This document shows, one piece after another, positions 50,039-58,855 of a DNA stretch of 64,000 bases; the first letter of the stretch is position 1; every line of letters begins with the position of its first letter. The position numbers and the translations under genes are program-made. The notes beneath the pieces were generated by a model, which ran no database searches, was not told where the DNA came from, and saw only the letters and a list, made by a program, of their open reading frames with translations. This DNA comes from Eubacteriales bacterium (GTDB taxonomy: Bacteria; Bacillota; Clostridia; Lachnospirales; Lachnospiraceae), in NCBI GenBank assembly GCA_030524545.1, contig JAUNGM010000002.1:62001-126000 (forward strand), given 5' to 3'.

Positions 50039-50959
50039 ATGATGATTTACGGGATAGGATTGGTTTGTTTACTGGCAGTGATTCTGTATCTTGCATTTCG
50101 CCTTTTTGTTCTGTATCAGTCTATGGCAAAGGCACAAAAGGAACTTCAGGAGATTTCCGAAGAGCTGTTTGAAAACAGGGTGTTAAAGATTGCCGTGCCT
50201 GACCGAAAACTGGAAGAATTGCTGGAAGCAGTGAATGCAAATCTGGATTCGATTCGTACGGAACGCCGTGCTTATCAGCAGGACGAGAGAAAGCTGAAGG
50301 AGCAGATTGAGAATATCAGCCATGATCTCCGTACTCCTTTAACTGCGGTGATTGGCTATCTGAAAATGATCGATATCAGCCAATTGGGGGATGAGGACAG
50401 AAAATTTCTGGAGATTGCCATTAAAAAATCTTATACACTTCAGGAGCTGACAGGGCAGTTTTATGAGTTATCCCGTGTTACCTCTCATGAGTTTGAACTG
50501 AAGAGAGAAGCGGTGGATGCAGCCAGAATCCTGAAGGAAACCTGTCTGGAGAATTATCGTCTGCTGGAAAATGCAGGTCTGGAGCTGACGCTTCCGGCAT
50601 TTGAAAATCCGGTTATGATATCCGGAAATGCAGAGACATTGAAGCGGGTGTTCGGCAATCTGATCCAGAACAGTATCCGCTATGCGAAGGGAGAACTGCA
50701 TATTGGAATCGAACAGGATCCGGACGAGAAAGCGGTTCGATTTTTATTTTCCAATGATATCAGTCCGGAGCAGGAAATTTCTGATCCTGAAAAGCTTTTT
50801 GAACGTTTTTATATGCAGGAGGAATCCCGCAGCCATGCAGGAACCGGACTTGGGCTTACCATCAGCAAAACCCTGACAGAACATATGGGCGGCAGTATGC
50901 ATGCGGAATATTCGGGAGATATAGAAAAAAGGTTCCTTACCTTTCTCATTGAATTTTAA
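50039..50959 (+). CDS. Sensor histidine kinase, short intramembrane-sensing type
   Basis: 306 residues. One N-terminal membrane helix (about 3-26), no extracellular sensor domain, a short linker, then a dimerisation/phospho-acceptor helix with His95 in ENISHDLRTPLTAVIGYL and a GHKL ATPase domain (N-box FGNLIQNSIRYA, G-boxes near FYMQEESRSHAGTGLGLTI). It phosphorylates the response regulator at 47.5 kb. Lack of a sensor domain suggests it reads the ABC transporter itself, as BceS-type kinases do. GGAGGCGAA precedes the ATG. Confidence 0.9.
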   Translation: MMIYGIGLVCLLAVILYLAFRLFVLYQSMAKAQKELQEISEELFENRVLKIAVPDRKLEELLEAVNANLDSIRTERRAYQQDERKLKEQIENISHDLRTPLTAVIGYLKMIDISQLGDEDRKFLEIAIKKSYTLQELTGQFYELSRVTSHEFELKREAVDAARILKETCLENYRLLENAGLELTLPAFENPVMISGNAETLKRVFGNLIQNSIRYAKGELHIGIEQDPDEKAVRFLFSNDISPEQEISDPEKLFERFYMQEESRSHAGTGLGLTISKTLTEHMGGSMHAEYSGDIEKRFLTFLIEF

Positions 50960-51026
50960 AAAGAGGGCTTCAAAATCAAAGAAAGAAGTATTATAATCGG
51001 TAGGAGGAAATTTAAAGAAGAGGGTA

Positions 51027-52385
51027 ATGAAAATGAAGAAACAATCAAATTTAGTGACGCAGGCACCTGCACCTGCGCTGCTTTTCTTTGCTCTTCCAAT
51101 GATTATAGGAAATCTTTTCCAGCAGTTTTACAATATGGCGGATTCTATTATTGTGGGGAATCTCGTAGGAGAAGATGCATTGGCGGCAGTGGGTGCGTCT
51201 TATTCTTTTACAACAGTATTTATTATGGTCGCCATCGGGGGCGGACTCGGTGCTTCGGTGCTGACCAGCCAGTATCTGGGCGCGGAGAAATACAGGGAAA
51301 TGAAAAGCTCGGTTTATACATTTCTGATCACATTTGCTGCGGTGAGTGTTGTACTGGCAGTTTTTGGGCTTGTCGCAAATCCGATGATACTGCGGCTTTT
51401 AAAGACACCGGAGAACATCATGGAGGATGCTGTACTGTATCTGCAGATTTATTTTCTGGGACTGCCGTTTATGTTTATGTACAACATTCTTTCTTCGGAT
51501 TTTAATGCGCTTGGAAGGTCGAATATTCCGCTGGCGCTGCTGATCTTTTCCTCCGTATTAAATATTGGGATGGATTTATGGATGGTAGGCGGACTGCATC
51601 TGGGAGTGGCCGGAGCGGCTATTGCAACGGTGATCGCACAGGGAATTTCTGCAGTGATCTCCCTTGTGATTCTTTTGAAAATTCTTCGGAATTATGAGAC
51701 AGAAGGAAAGGTGCCGTTCTTTCGGAAGGATATGTTCCGGACAGGTACGAAGATTGCAATTCCGTCCATTATCCAGCAGTCAATCGTCAGTATCGGAATG
51801 CTTTTGACGCAGTCTGCGGTGAATCGGTTCGGTTCTTCTGCGCTGGCGGGATTTTCTGCAGGATCCAGGCTGGAGTCCATCTGTGTTGTGCCGATGATCG
51901 CAACGGGAAATGCAGTATCGACCTTTACAGCACAGAATCTTGGGGCTGGAAAACCAGACCGTATCCGAAAGGGCTATGGAGTATCCTACGGAATCATTAT
52001 CTGCTTCGGCGCTGCTTTGATTTTGATCTCCCAGCTTTTTTACAGGCCGATTCTTTCTGCATTTGTCAGTGAGAGCAGTTCTCCGGTGGCTTTTCAGACA
52101 GGCACGGCATATTTTCGTTTCCTGGGAATCTTTTTCTCCTTTTTGGGATTTAAGGCGATTACGGACGGTGTATTGCGGGGGTCTGGGGATATGAAGGTTT
52201 ATATGTTTGCCAACCTGGTCAATCTGGGACTCCGTGTGGCTGTGGCCCAGCTTTGCTCACCCATCTGGGGAATCGAAATGATCTGGTATGCCGTACCGAT
52301 CGGCTGGTTTGCCAATTATTTCATTTCTTTCTGCTGGTACAAAACCGGGAACTGGAGAAAAAAATCGCTTGTGGCAGGAGATTGA
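51027..52385 (+). CDS. MATE-family multidrug/Na+ antiporter
   Basis: 452 residues with twelve predicted helices: ALLFFALPMIIGNLFQQFYN (about 18-37), then MADSIIVGNLVGEDALAAVG, the conserved MATE opening, and a second half starting near KIAIPSIIQQSIVS. It is similar to the MATE protein at 10.3 kb in layout but clearly a separate gene. It follows the kinase gene by 67 bp and could be part of the same stress response. ATG 51027 or 51033 may be the start; the ribosome site (GAGGG) is poor. Confidence 0.9.
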   Translation: MKMKKQSNLVTQAPAPALLFFALPMIIGNLFQQFYNMADSIIVGNLVGEDALAAVGASYSFTTVFIMVAIGGGLGASVLTSQYLGAEKYREMKSSVYTFLITFAAVSVVLAVFGLVANPMILRLLKTPENIMEDAVLYLQIYFLGLPFMFMYNILSSDFNALGRSNIPLALLIFSSVLNIGMDLWMVGGLHLGVAGAAIATVIAQGISAVISLVILLKILRNYETEGKVPFFRKDMFRTGTKIAIPSIIQQSIVSIGMLLTQSAVNRFGSSALAGFSAGSRLESICVVPMIATGNAVSTFTAQNLGAGKPDRIRKGYGVSYGIIICFGAALILISQLFYRPILSAFVSESSSPVAFQTGTAYFRFLGIFFSFLGFKAITDGVLRGSGDMKVYMFANLVNLGLRVAVAQLCSPIWGIEMIWYAVPIGWFANYFISFCWYKTGNWRKKSLVAGD

Positions 52386-52439
52386 CGGGATGCCGGTACG
52401 TTCAGGCGGCCGGATGAAGGTGAGGACAGGAATTGGCAC

Positions 52440-52467
52440 TTGACATTTGGATCATACGTGGTAAACT
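52440..52467 (+). promoter_or_regulatory. Promoter of the thiamine-precursor transport operon
   Basis: TTGACA (52440-52445) and TAAACT (52462-52467) are 16 bp apart and stand about 30 bp before the riboswitch. Confidence 0.65.
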
Positions 52468-52496
52468 TTTAGTCAATAAATAATTGTTTTTATTCA

Positions 52497-52590
52497 ACAG
52501 GGGAGCTGGTGGAGACCGGCTGAGATTGATACCGTATTTGTATCTGACCCTTTTAACCTGACCTGGGTAATGCCAGCGTAGGGAACATAG
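52497..52590 (+). promoter_or_regulatory. TPP riboswitch (THI element)
   Basis: The aptamer core is plain: CTGAGATTGATACC (52520-52533), TGACCC (52555-52560 region), ACCTGACCTGGGTAATGCCAG (the 52556-52576 block) and CGTAGGGAA (52577-52585). It binds thiamine pyrophosphate and should switch off the downstream transport genes through the terminator at 52617. Confidence 0.96.
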
Positions 52591-52616
52591 TGAGGCGCAG
52601 TTTTATGCGGTAATTG

Positions 52617-52648
52617 GCTCCTGCAGGTTCCCTGACAGGAGCTTTTTT
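52617..52648 (+). terminator. Riboswitch-controlled terminator
   Basis: GCTCCTG (52617-52623) pairs with CAGGAGC (52636-52642), followed by TTTTTT. The loop contains GTTCCCT (52627-52633), exactly complementary to AGGGAAC (52580-52586) at the 3' edge of the aptamer. This pairing is a ready alternative when TPP is absent. Confidence 0.85.
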
Positions 52649-52672
52649 AAATAAATTTTAGGAGGATAAAAA

Positions 52673-52975
52673 ATGAATGCAAGTGTAGCGATCCAGGTAC
52701 TTCCTGAAGCAAAAGATGATGAGGAACTGATCCGTGTGGTAGATGAGGTAATTGCCTACATTAAGAGTACAGGGCTGAACTGTTATGTAGGACCTTTTGA
52801 AACCGCAATTGAGGGTGATTACGATGAGCTGATGGACATTGTGAAGGAATGCCAGCACATTGCCATCCGGGCAGGTGCACCTTCTGTAGCCGCCTATATT
52901 AAAGTCACCTACCGTCCGGAAGGAGAAGTGCTTACCATTGAAAAGAAAGTTACAAAGCATCACCAGCAGGATTAA
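52673..52975 (+). CDS. Thiamine-binding MTH1187/YkoF-family protein
   Basis: 100 residues of the MTH1187/YkoF family: ASVAIQVLPEAKDDEELIRVVDEVIAYI (about 3-30) and YVGPFETAIEGDYDELMDIV, a ferredoxin-like fold that binds thiamine or its pyrimidine part in relatives. It is the first gene after the TPP riboswitch, with TAGGAGG before the ATG, so it probably helps uptake or delivery of a thiamine precursor. Its 3' end overlaps the permease gene by 38 bp. Confidence 0.88.
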   Translation: MNASVAIQVLPEAKDDEELIRVVDEVIAYIKSTGLNCYVGPFETAIEGDYDELMDIVKECQHIAIRAGAPSVAAYIKVTYRPEGEVLTIEKKVTKHHQQD

Positions 52976-53708
52976 TACCATTGCCGCAATCGCGGTCATC
53001 CTGGTAGTCTGGCAGGCGGTATCCGCTCTTGGAATTGTTCCGGGATATATGCTGCCGTCGCCTGTGGAGGTGCTGAAGGCCTTTATAAAGGAGTTTCCGC
53101 TGTTAATGGAGAACTCCGGAGTGACCCTTCTGGAGGCCCTGATCGGGCTATTGTGCGGTGTTGCTTTCGGATTTATAATGGCAGTTCTGATGGATCGTTT
53201 TGAGACTCTTTATAAAGCTTTTTATCCGCTGGTGGTTCTGACCCAGACCATTCCGACAGTGGCCATTGCACCGCTTCTGGTACTGTGGTTCGGGTATGAG
53301 ATGATGCCGAAGATCATCCTGATCGTAATTGCCACATTCTTTCCGATTACGGTGGGAGTTCTGGACGGATTTCGTTCTGCGGACAGGGATACCATGAATC
53401 TGCTCCGTTCTATGGGAGCAACAAAGCTTCAGGTTTTCCGCTACGTGAAGCTTCCGGGGGCAATGGGTCAGTTCTTTGCAAGCCTGCGTATTTCCGCCGC
53501 GTATTCTGTTGTGGGAGCGGTGATCTCTGAGTGGCTCGGAGGTTTTTCCGGACTGGGGGTTTATATGACCAGGGTAAAGAAAGCCTTTGCTTTTGACAAG
53601 ATGTTTGCGGTGATTTTTTTGATCTCATTTATCAGCCTGCTTTTAATGAAGCTGGTGGATTTTCTGCAGAAAAAATGTATGCCATGGGAGGATACAAAAC
53701 ATGAATAA
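52938..53708 (+). CDS. ABC permease for a thiamine precursor (ThiX-like)
   Basis: 256 residues, six membrane helices, BPD_transp_1 family. The EAA loop around [25 protein letters not shown] (about 155-180) contacts the ATPase. It resembles SsuC/TauC/ThiX-type permeases, and the riboswitch points to import of the pyrimidine moiety of thiamine (HMP or formylaminopyrimidine). It starts at TTG 52938 inside the preceding gene, behind AGGAGAAG. Its end overlaps the binding-protein gene by 8 bp. Confidence 0.88.
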   Translation: MKRKLQSITSRINTIAAIAVILVVWQAVSALGIVPGYMLPSPVEVLKAFIKEFPLLMENSGVTLLEALIGLLCGVAFGFIMAVLMDRFETLYKAFYPLVVLTQTIPTVAIAPLLVLWFGYEMMPKIILIVIATFFPITVGVLDGFRSADRDTMNLLRSMGATKLQVFRYVKLPGAMGQFFASLRISAAYSVVGAVISEWLGGFSGLGVYMTRVKKAFAFDKMFAVIFLISFISLLLMKLVDFLQKKCMPWEDTKHE

Positions 53709-54698
53709 AAAGAGAATACTGGCAGCAGGTCTTACTGCTGTGATGACAGTTACGGCAGCAGGAGTGGTTCCTGTTTCTGCTGAAGAACAGGAAAAAGAAA
53801 AGATTACATTTGTTCTGGACTGGACCCCAAATACGAACCATACAGGATTGTATGCGGCACAGAGCCTGGGGTATTTTGAGGAACAGGGGCTTGAAGTGGA
53901 AATCGTTCAGCCGCCGGAAGACGGAGCAGATGCGTTGGTTGCCTCCGGAAAAGCGCAGTTCGGCGTTTCTTTCCAGGATACCATGGCTCCGGGTGTGGCG
54001 GAGATAATGCGCTTCCCACCACAGCGGTAGCTGCCCTGATCCAGCATAACACTTCCGGCATCGTGTCCCGCAAGGGGGAAGGAATGGATACGCCAAAGGG
54101 TATGGAAGGCAAAAAATATGCCACCTGGGACAGCCCTGTGGAAGTAGCGATGATTCAGAATGTAGTGGAAGAGGACGGCGGAGATTTCAGCAAGGTCGAG
54201 ATGATTCCAAGCACTGTAACAGATGAGGTTTCCGCACTTCAGTCGGAATCTGTGGATGCCATCTGGATCTTTTACGGCTGGGCCGGAGTAAAGATGGAAC
54301 TGGAAGGACTGGATACCGATTATTTTGCTTTTAAGGATATTAATCCGGTATTTGATTATTATACGCCGGTTGTAATCGCCAATAATTCGTTCCTGGAAGA
54401 AGAACCGGAAACCGCGAAAAAGTTTTTAGCAGCGCTGAAAGAAGGCTATGAATATGCCATCGATAATCCTGAAGAGGCAGCAGAGATTCTCTGTGAAGCA
54501 TCTCCTGAGCTGGATAAGGAGCTGGTTACGGCAAGCCAGAAATACCTGGCAGATCAGTACAAAGCGGATGTAGAACAGTGGGGATATATGGATCCGGAAA
54601 GATGGAATGCTTTTTATCAGTGGCTGAATGAAAACGGCCTGGTAGAGAATGAAATTCCGGAAGATGCAGGCTTCTCCAATGAATATCTTCCGGAATAA
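53701..54698 (+). pseudogene. Thiamine-precursor substrate-binding protein, frameshifted (ThiY/NMT1-like)
   Basis: An NMT1/THI5-like periplasmic-type binding protein in two frames. Frame one (53701-54030) has a signal peptide ([21 protein letters not shown]), then [25 protein letters not shown] and [12 protein letters not shown], after which it goes astray and stops. Frame two resumes with [20 protein letters not shown] and runs through KGMEGKKYATWDSPVE to 54698. One G missing near 54001 (GCGGAGAT where GCGGGAGAT is expected) explains it. Restored length is about 332 residues, normal for the family. If real, the transporter lacks its binding protein; a sequencing or assembly error in the G run is equally possible. 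Confidence 0.88.
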
Positions 54699-54741
54699 TG
54701 CCGGAAGGAGGAAATTCCAAAGATAGGGAAAGGTTTGACGT

Positions 54742-55482
54742 ATGTCGGAGTTAGTTGTAAAAAATGTGAGCAAATCCTTTGACGGAAAAATGATCATTCA
54801 GAATATTAATGTGGTCCTTCATGAAGGAGAATTGGTATGCCTTCTGGGAGTCAGCGGCGGCGGAAAAACAACCTTGTTTAATGTGATTTCAGGACTGACT
54901 GTGCCGGATGCAGGACAGGTGTTTCTGGACGGGGAGGACATTACGGGAAAGCCGGGAAAGATCAGCTACATGCTCCAGAAAGACCTGCTGCTTCCCTATC
55001 GTACCATTGAGGATAATGTGGCTCTTCCTCTTTTACTCAAAGGAATGAAGAAAAAAGAAGCAAGGAGCCGGGTGAGCGCATATTTTGAAGAATTTGGGCT
55101 GGAAGGAACGCAAAAGAAATATCCCCGGCAGCTTTCCGGCGGGATGCGCCAGAGGGCGGCGCTGATGCGGACATATATGTTTTCCGGAAATGTTGCGCTG
55201 CTGGATGAGCCGTTTTCCGCGCTGGATACCATTACTAAGGGAAATATGCATACCTGGTATCTGAATATCATGGAGCAGATTCGTCTGTCTACGTTGTTTA
55301 TTACCCATGATATTGACGAAGCAGTTCTTTTATCGGACCGAATCTATCTGCTTACCGGCAGACCGGGCGAGATCACGCAGGAGATTATCATAAAAGAGCC
55401 GAAGCCAAGAAGAAAGGATTTTAATCTGACAGAAGAATTTCTGCAGTATAAGAGACAGATTCTGGAGTTGATCGGAGATTAA
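54742..55482 (+). CDS. ABC ATP-binding protein for a thiamine precursor (ThiZ-like)
   Basis: 246 residues: Walker A GVSGGGKTTLF (about 35-45), Q-loop in YMLQKDLLLPYRT, signature LSGGMRQRAALM (about 132-143), Walker B VALLDEPFSALD, and switch His in FITHDIDEAVLL. It is of the nitrate/sulfonate/taurine/ThiZ class. It powers the permease encoded two genes upstream. A terminator lies 29 bp after it, closing the riboswitch operon. Confidence 0.9.
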   Translation: MSELVVKNVSKSFDGKMIIQNINVVLHEGELVCLLGVSGGGKTTLFNVISGLTVPDAGQVFLDGEDITGKPGKISYMLQKDLLLPYRTIEDNVALPLLLKGMKKKEARSRVSAYFEEFGLEGTQKKYPRQLSGGMRQRAALMRTYMFSGNVALLDEPFSALDTITKGNMHTWYLNIMEQIRLSTLFITHDIDEAVLLSDRIYLLTGRPGEITQEIIIKEPKPRRKDFNLTEEFLQYKRQILELIGD

Positions 55483-55510
55483 AAAGCTTTGAGGCCGGGA
55501 CCCATCTATT

Positions 55511-55547
55511 AAGAGGATAGCAGACGGAAATGCTGCTGTCCTCTTTT
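55511..55547 (+). terminator. Terminator of the thiamine-precursor operon
   Basis: AAGAGGATAGCAG (55511-55523) pairs with CTGCTGTCCTCTT (55533-55545) with one G-U pair, then TT. Confidence 0.8.
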
Positions 55548-55663
55548 GGCAATCAAATAAATGCGGACGGCCTTAGGCAGCCGGACAAAGTTTGGCAGAG
55601 AATGACAGGATTAATAATTTTACTTGTATTAAGATAGGTTCAAGAGGAAGGAGGAACACGGAG

Positions 55664-56566
55664 ATGGAATGGACGGAAGGCTTGAAGAAGGCGATTGATT
55701 TTATGGAGAATCATCTTCAGGATGATATTTCCGCAGAAGATGTGGCGAATGAGGTAAATATCTCTTCGTTTTATCTTCAGAGAGGTTTTAAGATCATGAC
55801 AGGGTATTCCATCGGTGAATATCTTCGATGCCGCAGGCTTTATATGGCAGCATTGGATGTAATTGCAAACCGGGAAAAGGTGATCGATCTGGCATACAAG
55901 TATGGTTATGATACACCTGAGAGCTTTACGAAAGCGTTTACCCGGTTTCATGGGGCCTCACCAATGCAGCTCCGCAAAGACTGCCGGAAAGTAAAGACCT
56001 TCTTGCCTCTGAAAATTGTTGTATCAATACAAGGAGGAAATGATATGGATTTTACAGTAGAAAAAATGAACGGTTTTCAGGTAATCGGTTTTGAAAGGAG
56101 ATTTACTGCAGAGGATTCTTATGCCAGGATTCCGGAATTTTGGGACGAATGCTGCAATCATAAACAGAGCTGGTGTATGAAAGATCTGTGGAACGGAAAG
56201 GCACCGGAGACACCGGTGGAAAAGGCAATCTGTGACTGCAAGGTAGGCGAGTTTGGAATCTGTATTGACGATACAGGAGTACCGGGAGAGTTCCGTTATA
56301 TGATTGCGGGAACATACCATGGCGGTGAGGTGCCGGAGGGAATGACAGTATTCGAATTCCCGGATATGGAGTGGGCAAAATTCCGCTGCTGCGGGCCGAT
56401 GCCTGGCTCTTTACAGTCTGTGAATACCAGGATCTTTAATGAGTGGCTGCCCGGAAATCCGGATTATGAAATTGCAATGGGAGCAAATATTGAATGGTAT
56501 GACAAAGGGGATACCGGAGCAGCAGACTATGAAAGTGCAATCTGGATTCCGGTAAAACGTAAGTAA
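55664..56566 (+). CDS. AraC-family regulator with GyrI-like effector domain
   Basis: 300 residues: an N-terminal AraC HTH domain (1-110; ISAEDVANEVNISSFYLQRGFKIMTG, then DLAYKYGYDTPESFTKAFTRFHGASPMQLRK) and a C-terminal GyrI-like/SOUL-type small-molecule-binding domain (about 130-300; FQVIGFERRFTAED, EFPDMEWAKFRCCGPMPGSLQ, YEIAMGANIEWY). It is of the Rob/SoxS-like class that senses drugs or hydrophobic ligands. GGAAGGAGG precedes ATG 55664; the frame is open further upstream without a ribosome site. No obvious target operon adjoins it. Confidence 0.9.
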   Translation: MEWTEGLKKAIDFMENHLQDDISAEDVANEVNISSFYLQRGFKIMTGYSIGEYLRCRRLYMAALDVIANREKVIDLAYKYGYDTPESFTKAFTRFHGASPMQLRKDCRKVKTFLPLKIVVSIQGGNDMDFTVEKMNGFQVIGFERRFTAEDSYARIPEFWDECCNHKQSWCMKDLWNGKAPETPVEKAICDCKVGEFGICIDDTGVPGEFRYMIAGTYHGGEVPEGMTVFEFPDMEWAKFRCCGPMPGSLQSVNTRIFNEWLPGNPDYEIAMGANIEWYDKGDTGAADYESAIWIPVKRK

Positions 56567-56643
56567 ACTTTCGGGAATAGCCAGAAAATATTCGAAAAAT
56601 ATTCAGGAATTTTTTAGAAACTATTCCTGTCGGATGACATTGT

Positions 56644-56686
56644 TATCAAAGGCATGAATTATAAGATATGATTCATGCCTTTGATA
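56644..56686. terminator. Perfect 16-bp inverted repeat between convergent genes
   Basis: TATCAAAGGCATGAAT (56644-56659) and ATTCATGCCTTTGATA (56671-56686) match exactly around an 11-nt loop. It lies between the AraC-GyrI stop and the cotJC stop and could end transcription from both sides, though no U-tract follows on either strand. A smaller dyad (CAGGAAT/ATTCCTG) is at 56604-56629. Confidence 0.6.
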
Positions 56687-56712
56687 CTGCTGTAAGAGGC
56701 GTTGTACACTAT

Positions 56713-57258
56713 TTATTTACAGTCTTTGCATGTTTCCATACACGGCATATCAAAGCTTGGGTTGAACGCATAGAAGTTTTTGGATTCCAATTGTTCCTGG
56801 ACACTTCTGAGGGCTTCACCGAAACGCTGGAAGTGTACGACCTCCCGGGCCCGAAGGAATTTGATCGGGTCAGCGATTTCCGGAATATCGCGGACTACAC
56901 GGAGGATATTGTCATAGGTGGAACGTGCTTTCTGCTCTGCTGCAAGATTCTCAAACAAATCGGTAATGGGGTCACCTTTGCTCTGGAATTCACATGCATT
57001 AAAAGGAATTCCTCCGGCAGCCTGAGGCCATACGGCAACAGTGTGGTCAATATAATAAGGACCAAGGCCGGAGTTCTCGATTTCTTCCATGGTGAGATTC
57101 CTGGTGAGCTGATGAACGATGGTGGAGACCATTTCCAGATGGGCAAGTTCTTCCGTGCCAACATCGTTTAATACTGCCATAGCCATACGGTTCGGCATGG
57201 TAAAACGTTGGGAGAGATATCGCATGGAAGCACTGATTTCACCATCCGGACCACCATA
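56713..57258 (-). CDS. cotJC: cotJC, 3' segment (spore-coat manganese-catalase-like protein)
   Basis: The last 181 codons of a CotJC-type coat protein, a manganese-catalase-fold di-iron/di-manganese protein of the spore inner coat. The frame reads from TAT 57258 as YGGPDGEISASMRYLSQRF and includes the metal-ligand block GTEELAHLEMVS, the second ligand set AAEQKARSTYDNIL and REVVHFQRFGEAL. A start at the internal ATG 57225 would lack the first helix, and no ribosome site serves it. The missing 28 codons lie at 59398-59481, beyond a 2.1-kb recombinase element, in the matching frame. A joined protein would be 209 residues, normal for the family. Confidence 0.9.
   Translation of the reverse strand, partial: YGGPDGEISASMRYLSQRFTMPNRMAMAVLNDVGTEELAHLEMVSTIVHQLTRNLTMEEIENSGLGPYYIDHTVAVWPQAAGGIPFNACEFQSKGDPITDLFENLAAEQKARSTYDNILRVVRDIPEIADPIKFLRAREVVHFQRFGEALRSVQEQLESKNFYAFNPSFDMPCMETCKDCK
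57251..57258. other. Probable attachment site, left end (CCACCATA)
   Basis: CCACCATA at 57251-57258 matches CCCCCATA at 59390-59397 in seven of eight positions, with a shared core CCATA. It lies at the exact point where the cotJC reading frame breaks, 71 bp from the recombinase stop. Confidence 0.7.
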
Positions 57259-57328
57259 TAACTGTAACCTATAACTTGCCGGAACCCGCGCAAAGTATTA
57301 TGTTTTTGCAGGAACGGCGTGCTTGCAG

Positions 57329-58768
57329 CTATGAGTGGTACAGATAAAAAGTGAGAGTATGGTTTTTCTTATCGTAAATGATCTTTTCTACAATAGAACG
57401 GATGAAAATTCCCTTGATCTCATAATCGATGTCCCTGTTCTGAATAATGTCGTAAACGGTCTGAGGTTCTGAAAACTGTTTTTGAACTGTTTTTTCCGGC
57501 AGTTCTTTTGTGACCTGAACCCGGAAATTTTCAATACGTTCTTTTTCGGCGAGCAGCCGGGTTTTATTTTCTTTGTATTCTTCCAGGGTGTCCACGCCGG
57601 ATTCGTAGGCATATTTGATACGCTGTTCGCGAAGAGAAAGTTTTTCTAACTCCAGTTCATAATAGGTTTTTTCGCAGGGTGTAGGATCATTCTGAGAAGA
57701 GGGCGTACTGCAGAAAACGAAGTCAGACCCGGACAGGAGTTTTTTGAAATATTCCAGAATACCGTTGGTCAGTTCCTTCTCGGATATTCCGGAGGTCTCT
57801 TTGTGGATGCCCTTGGCATATTTCCAGCAATTAAAGAAGGGATATTTACAGGTATTATAGGAAAGGCTTGCGCCGCAGACAGAGCATTTTACAAGGCCGG
57901 AGAGCCAGTGTCTGCAGGATGAGATGCTGCGGCGTTTTGGGGACTTATAGGTATCAGCATCGATACGCTGTGCTTCCAGAAACTGTTTTTCAGATATGAA
58001 GGTTTCATGGGTTCCATTTGCTTTGATTCCATTCCATTCGAGCCTGCCAATATAAAAGGGATTTTTCAGTATGTAGGAAATGTTTCTTTTTTCAAAGGCA
58101 CCGCCGCGTTTCGTATGGACTCCCATATCATTTAGCTGCCTTGCGATAGCTGTGGGTTCCCTGTGATATTGACAGTATTGCTCAAAAATGTATTTCACAG
58201 TGTGCGCTTCGGCAGGATCAACAACAAAAGGCCTGCCATTTCCGACTGCCTGATATCCGAGCGGAGGGGAGGACTGATAGCCGCCGCGCATGGCTTTTTC
58301 TGTCATCCCTCTGACAACTTCCCCGGATAAGTTGATGGAATAGTATTCATCCATCCATTCAATGATTCGTTCGATCAGACTGCCGAATGGACCGTCGATC
58401 AGCGGTTCCGTAATGCTGATCACATCCACATTACATTGCTTTCGGAGCATGGATTTGTAAACGATGGATTCCTCTTGATTTCTGGCAAAACGGCTGAATT
58501 TCCAGAGGAGGATCGTGTTAAAAGGGGAAGGCCTGGACTTAGCCAGAGAAATCATGTGCTGAAATTCCGGACGTTTGTCAGCTTTCCGTCCGGAGATGCC
58601 GTTTTCTATAAAGATGTATTCCGGTTTTACCAGGATCTTGTTTTTTTGGGCATAGTCCAGCAGGAGTCTCTTTTGAGCAGCAGGAGAAAGCTCTTCCTGT
58701 TTATCTGTGGATACCCGGATATACAGGGCACCGGTGCGGCTGTTCGGAAGAGATGTTTGTTTTTTCAT
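57329..58768 (-). CDS. Large serine recombinase (SpoIVCA/integrase type)
   Basis: 479 residues. The resolvase catalytic domain begins ALYIRVSTDKQEE with the nucleophilic Ser in RVST (about residue 20) and arginines in WKFSRFARN. The recombinase domain (about 165-270; PPLGYQAVGNGRPFVVDPAE, ISYILKNPFYIGRLEWNG) follows, then a zinc ribbon (CSVCGASLSY...FFNCW) and a coiled coil (about 375-435). This is the plan of large serine integrases, including the one that excises skin from sigK. GGGTGAT favours ATG 58768 over 58780. It should recombine the CCATA-core sites around it and so remove or insert the element in cotJC. Confidence 0.94.
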   Translation of the reverse strand: MKKQTSLPNSRTGALYIRVSTDKQEELSPAAQKRLLLDYAQKNKILVKPEYIFIENGISGRKADKRPEFQHMISLAKSRPSPFNTILLWKFSRFARNQEESIVYKSMLRKQCNVDVISITEPLIDGPFGSLIERIIEWMDEYYSINLSGEVVRGMTEKAMRGGYQSSPPLGYQAVGNGRPFVVDPAEAHTVKYIFEQYCQYHREPTAIARQLNDMGVHTKRGGAFEKRNISYILKNPFYIGRLEWNGIKANGTHETFISEKQFLEAQRIDADTYKSPKRRSISSCRHWLSGLVKCSVCGASLSYNTCKYPFFNCWKYAKGIHKETSGISEKELTNGILEYFKKLLSGSDFVFCSTPSSQNDPTPCEKTYYELELEKLSLREQRIKYAYESGVDTLEEYKENKTRLLAEKERIENFRVQVTKELPEKTVQKQFSEPQTVYDIIQNRDIDYEIKGIFIRSIVEKIIYDKKNHTLTFYLYHS

Positions 58769-58855
58769 AATATCACCCATTTATTTTATGAGCTTCTTAA
58801 GGTAAAAAATACACTGGTACAAGTCTTTTTACATATCCTACAAAGGGGTGATTGT

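Noticed and set aside
56713-57225. CotJC as a complete 170-residue protein starting at ATG 57225
   Set aside because: No ribosome site there, codons upstream (YGGPDGEISAS) are still family sequence, and the true N-terminus is found beyond the element.
58775-58790. CATAAAATA upstream of the recombinase, matching a SigK/SigE -10 pattern
   Set aside because: Transcription from it would start inside the ribosome site of the recombinase gene, and no matching -35 lies at the right distance. The region is AT-rich, so chance is likely.
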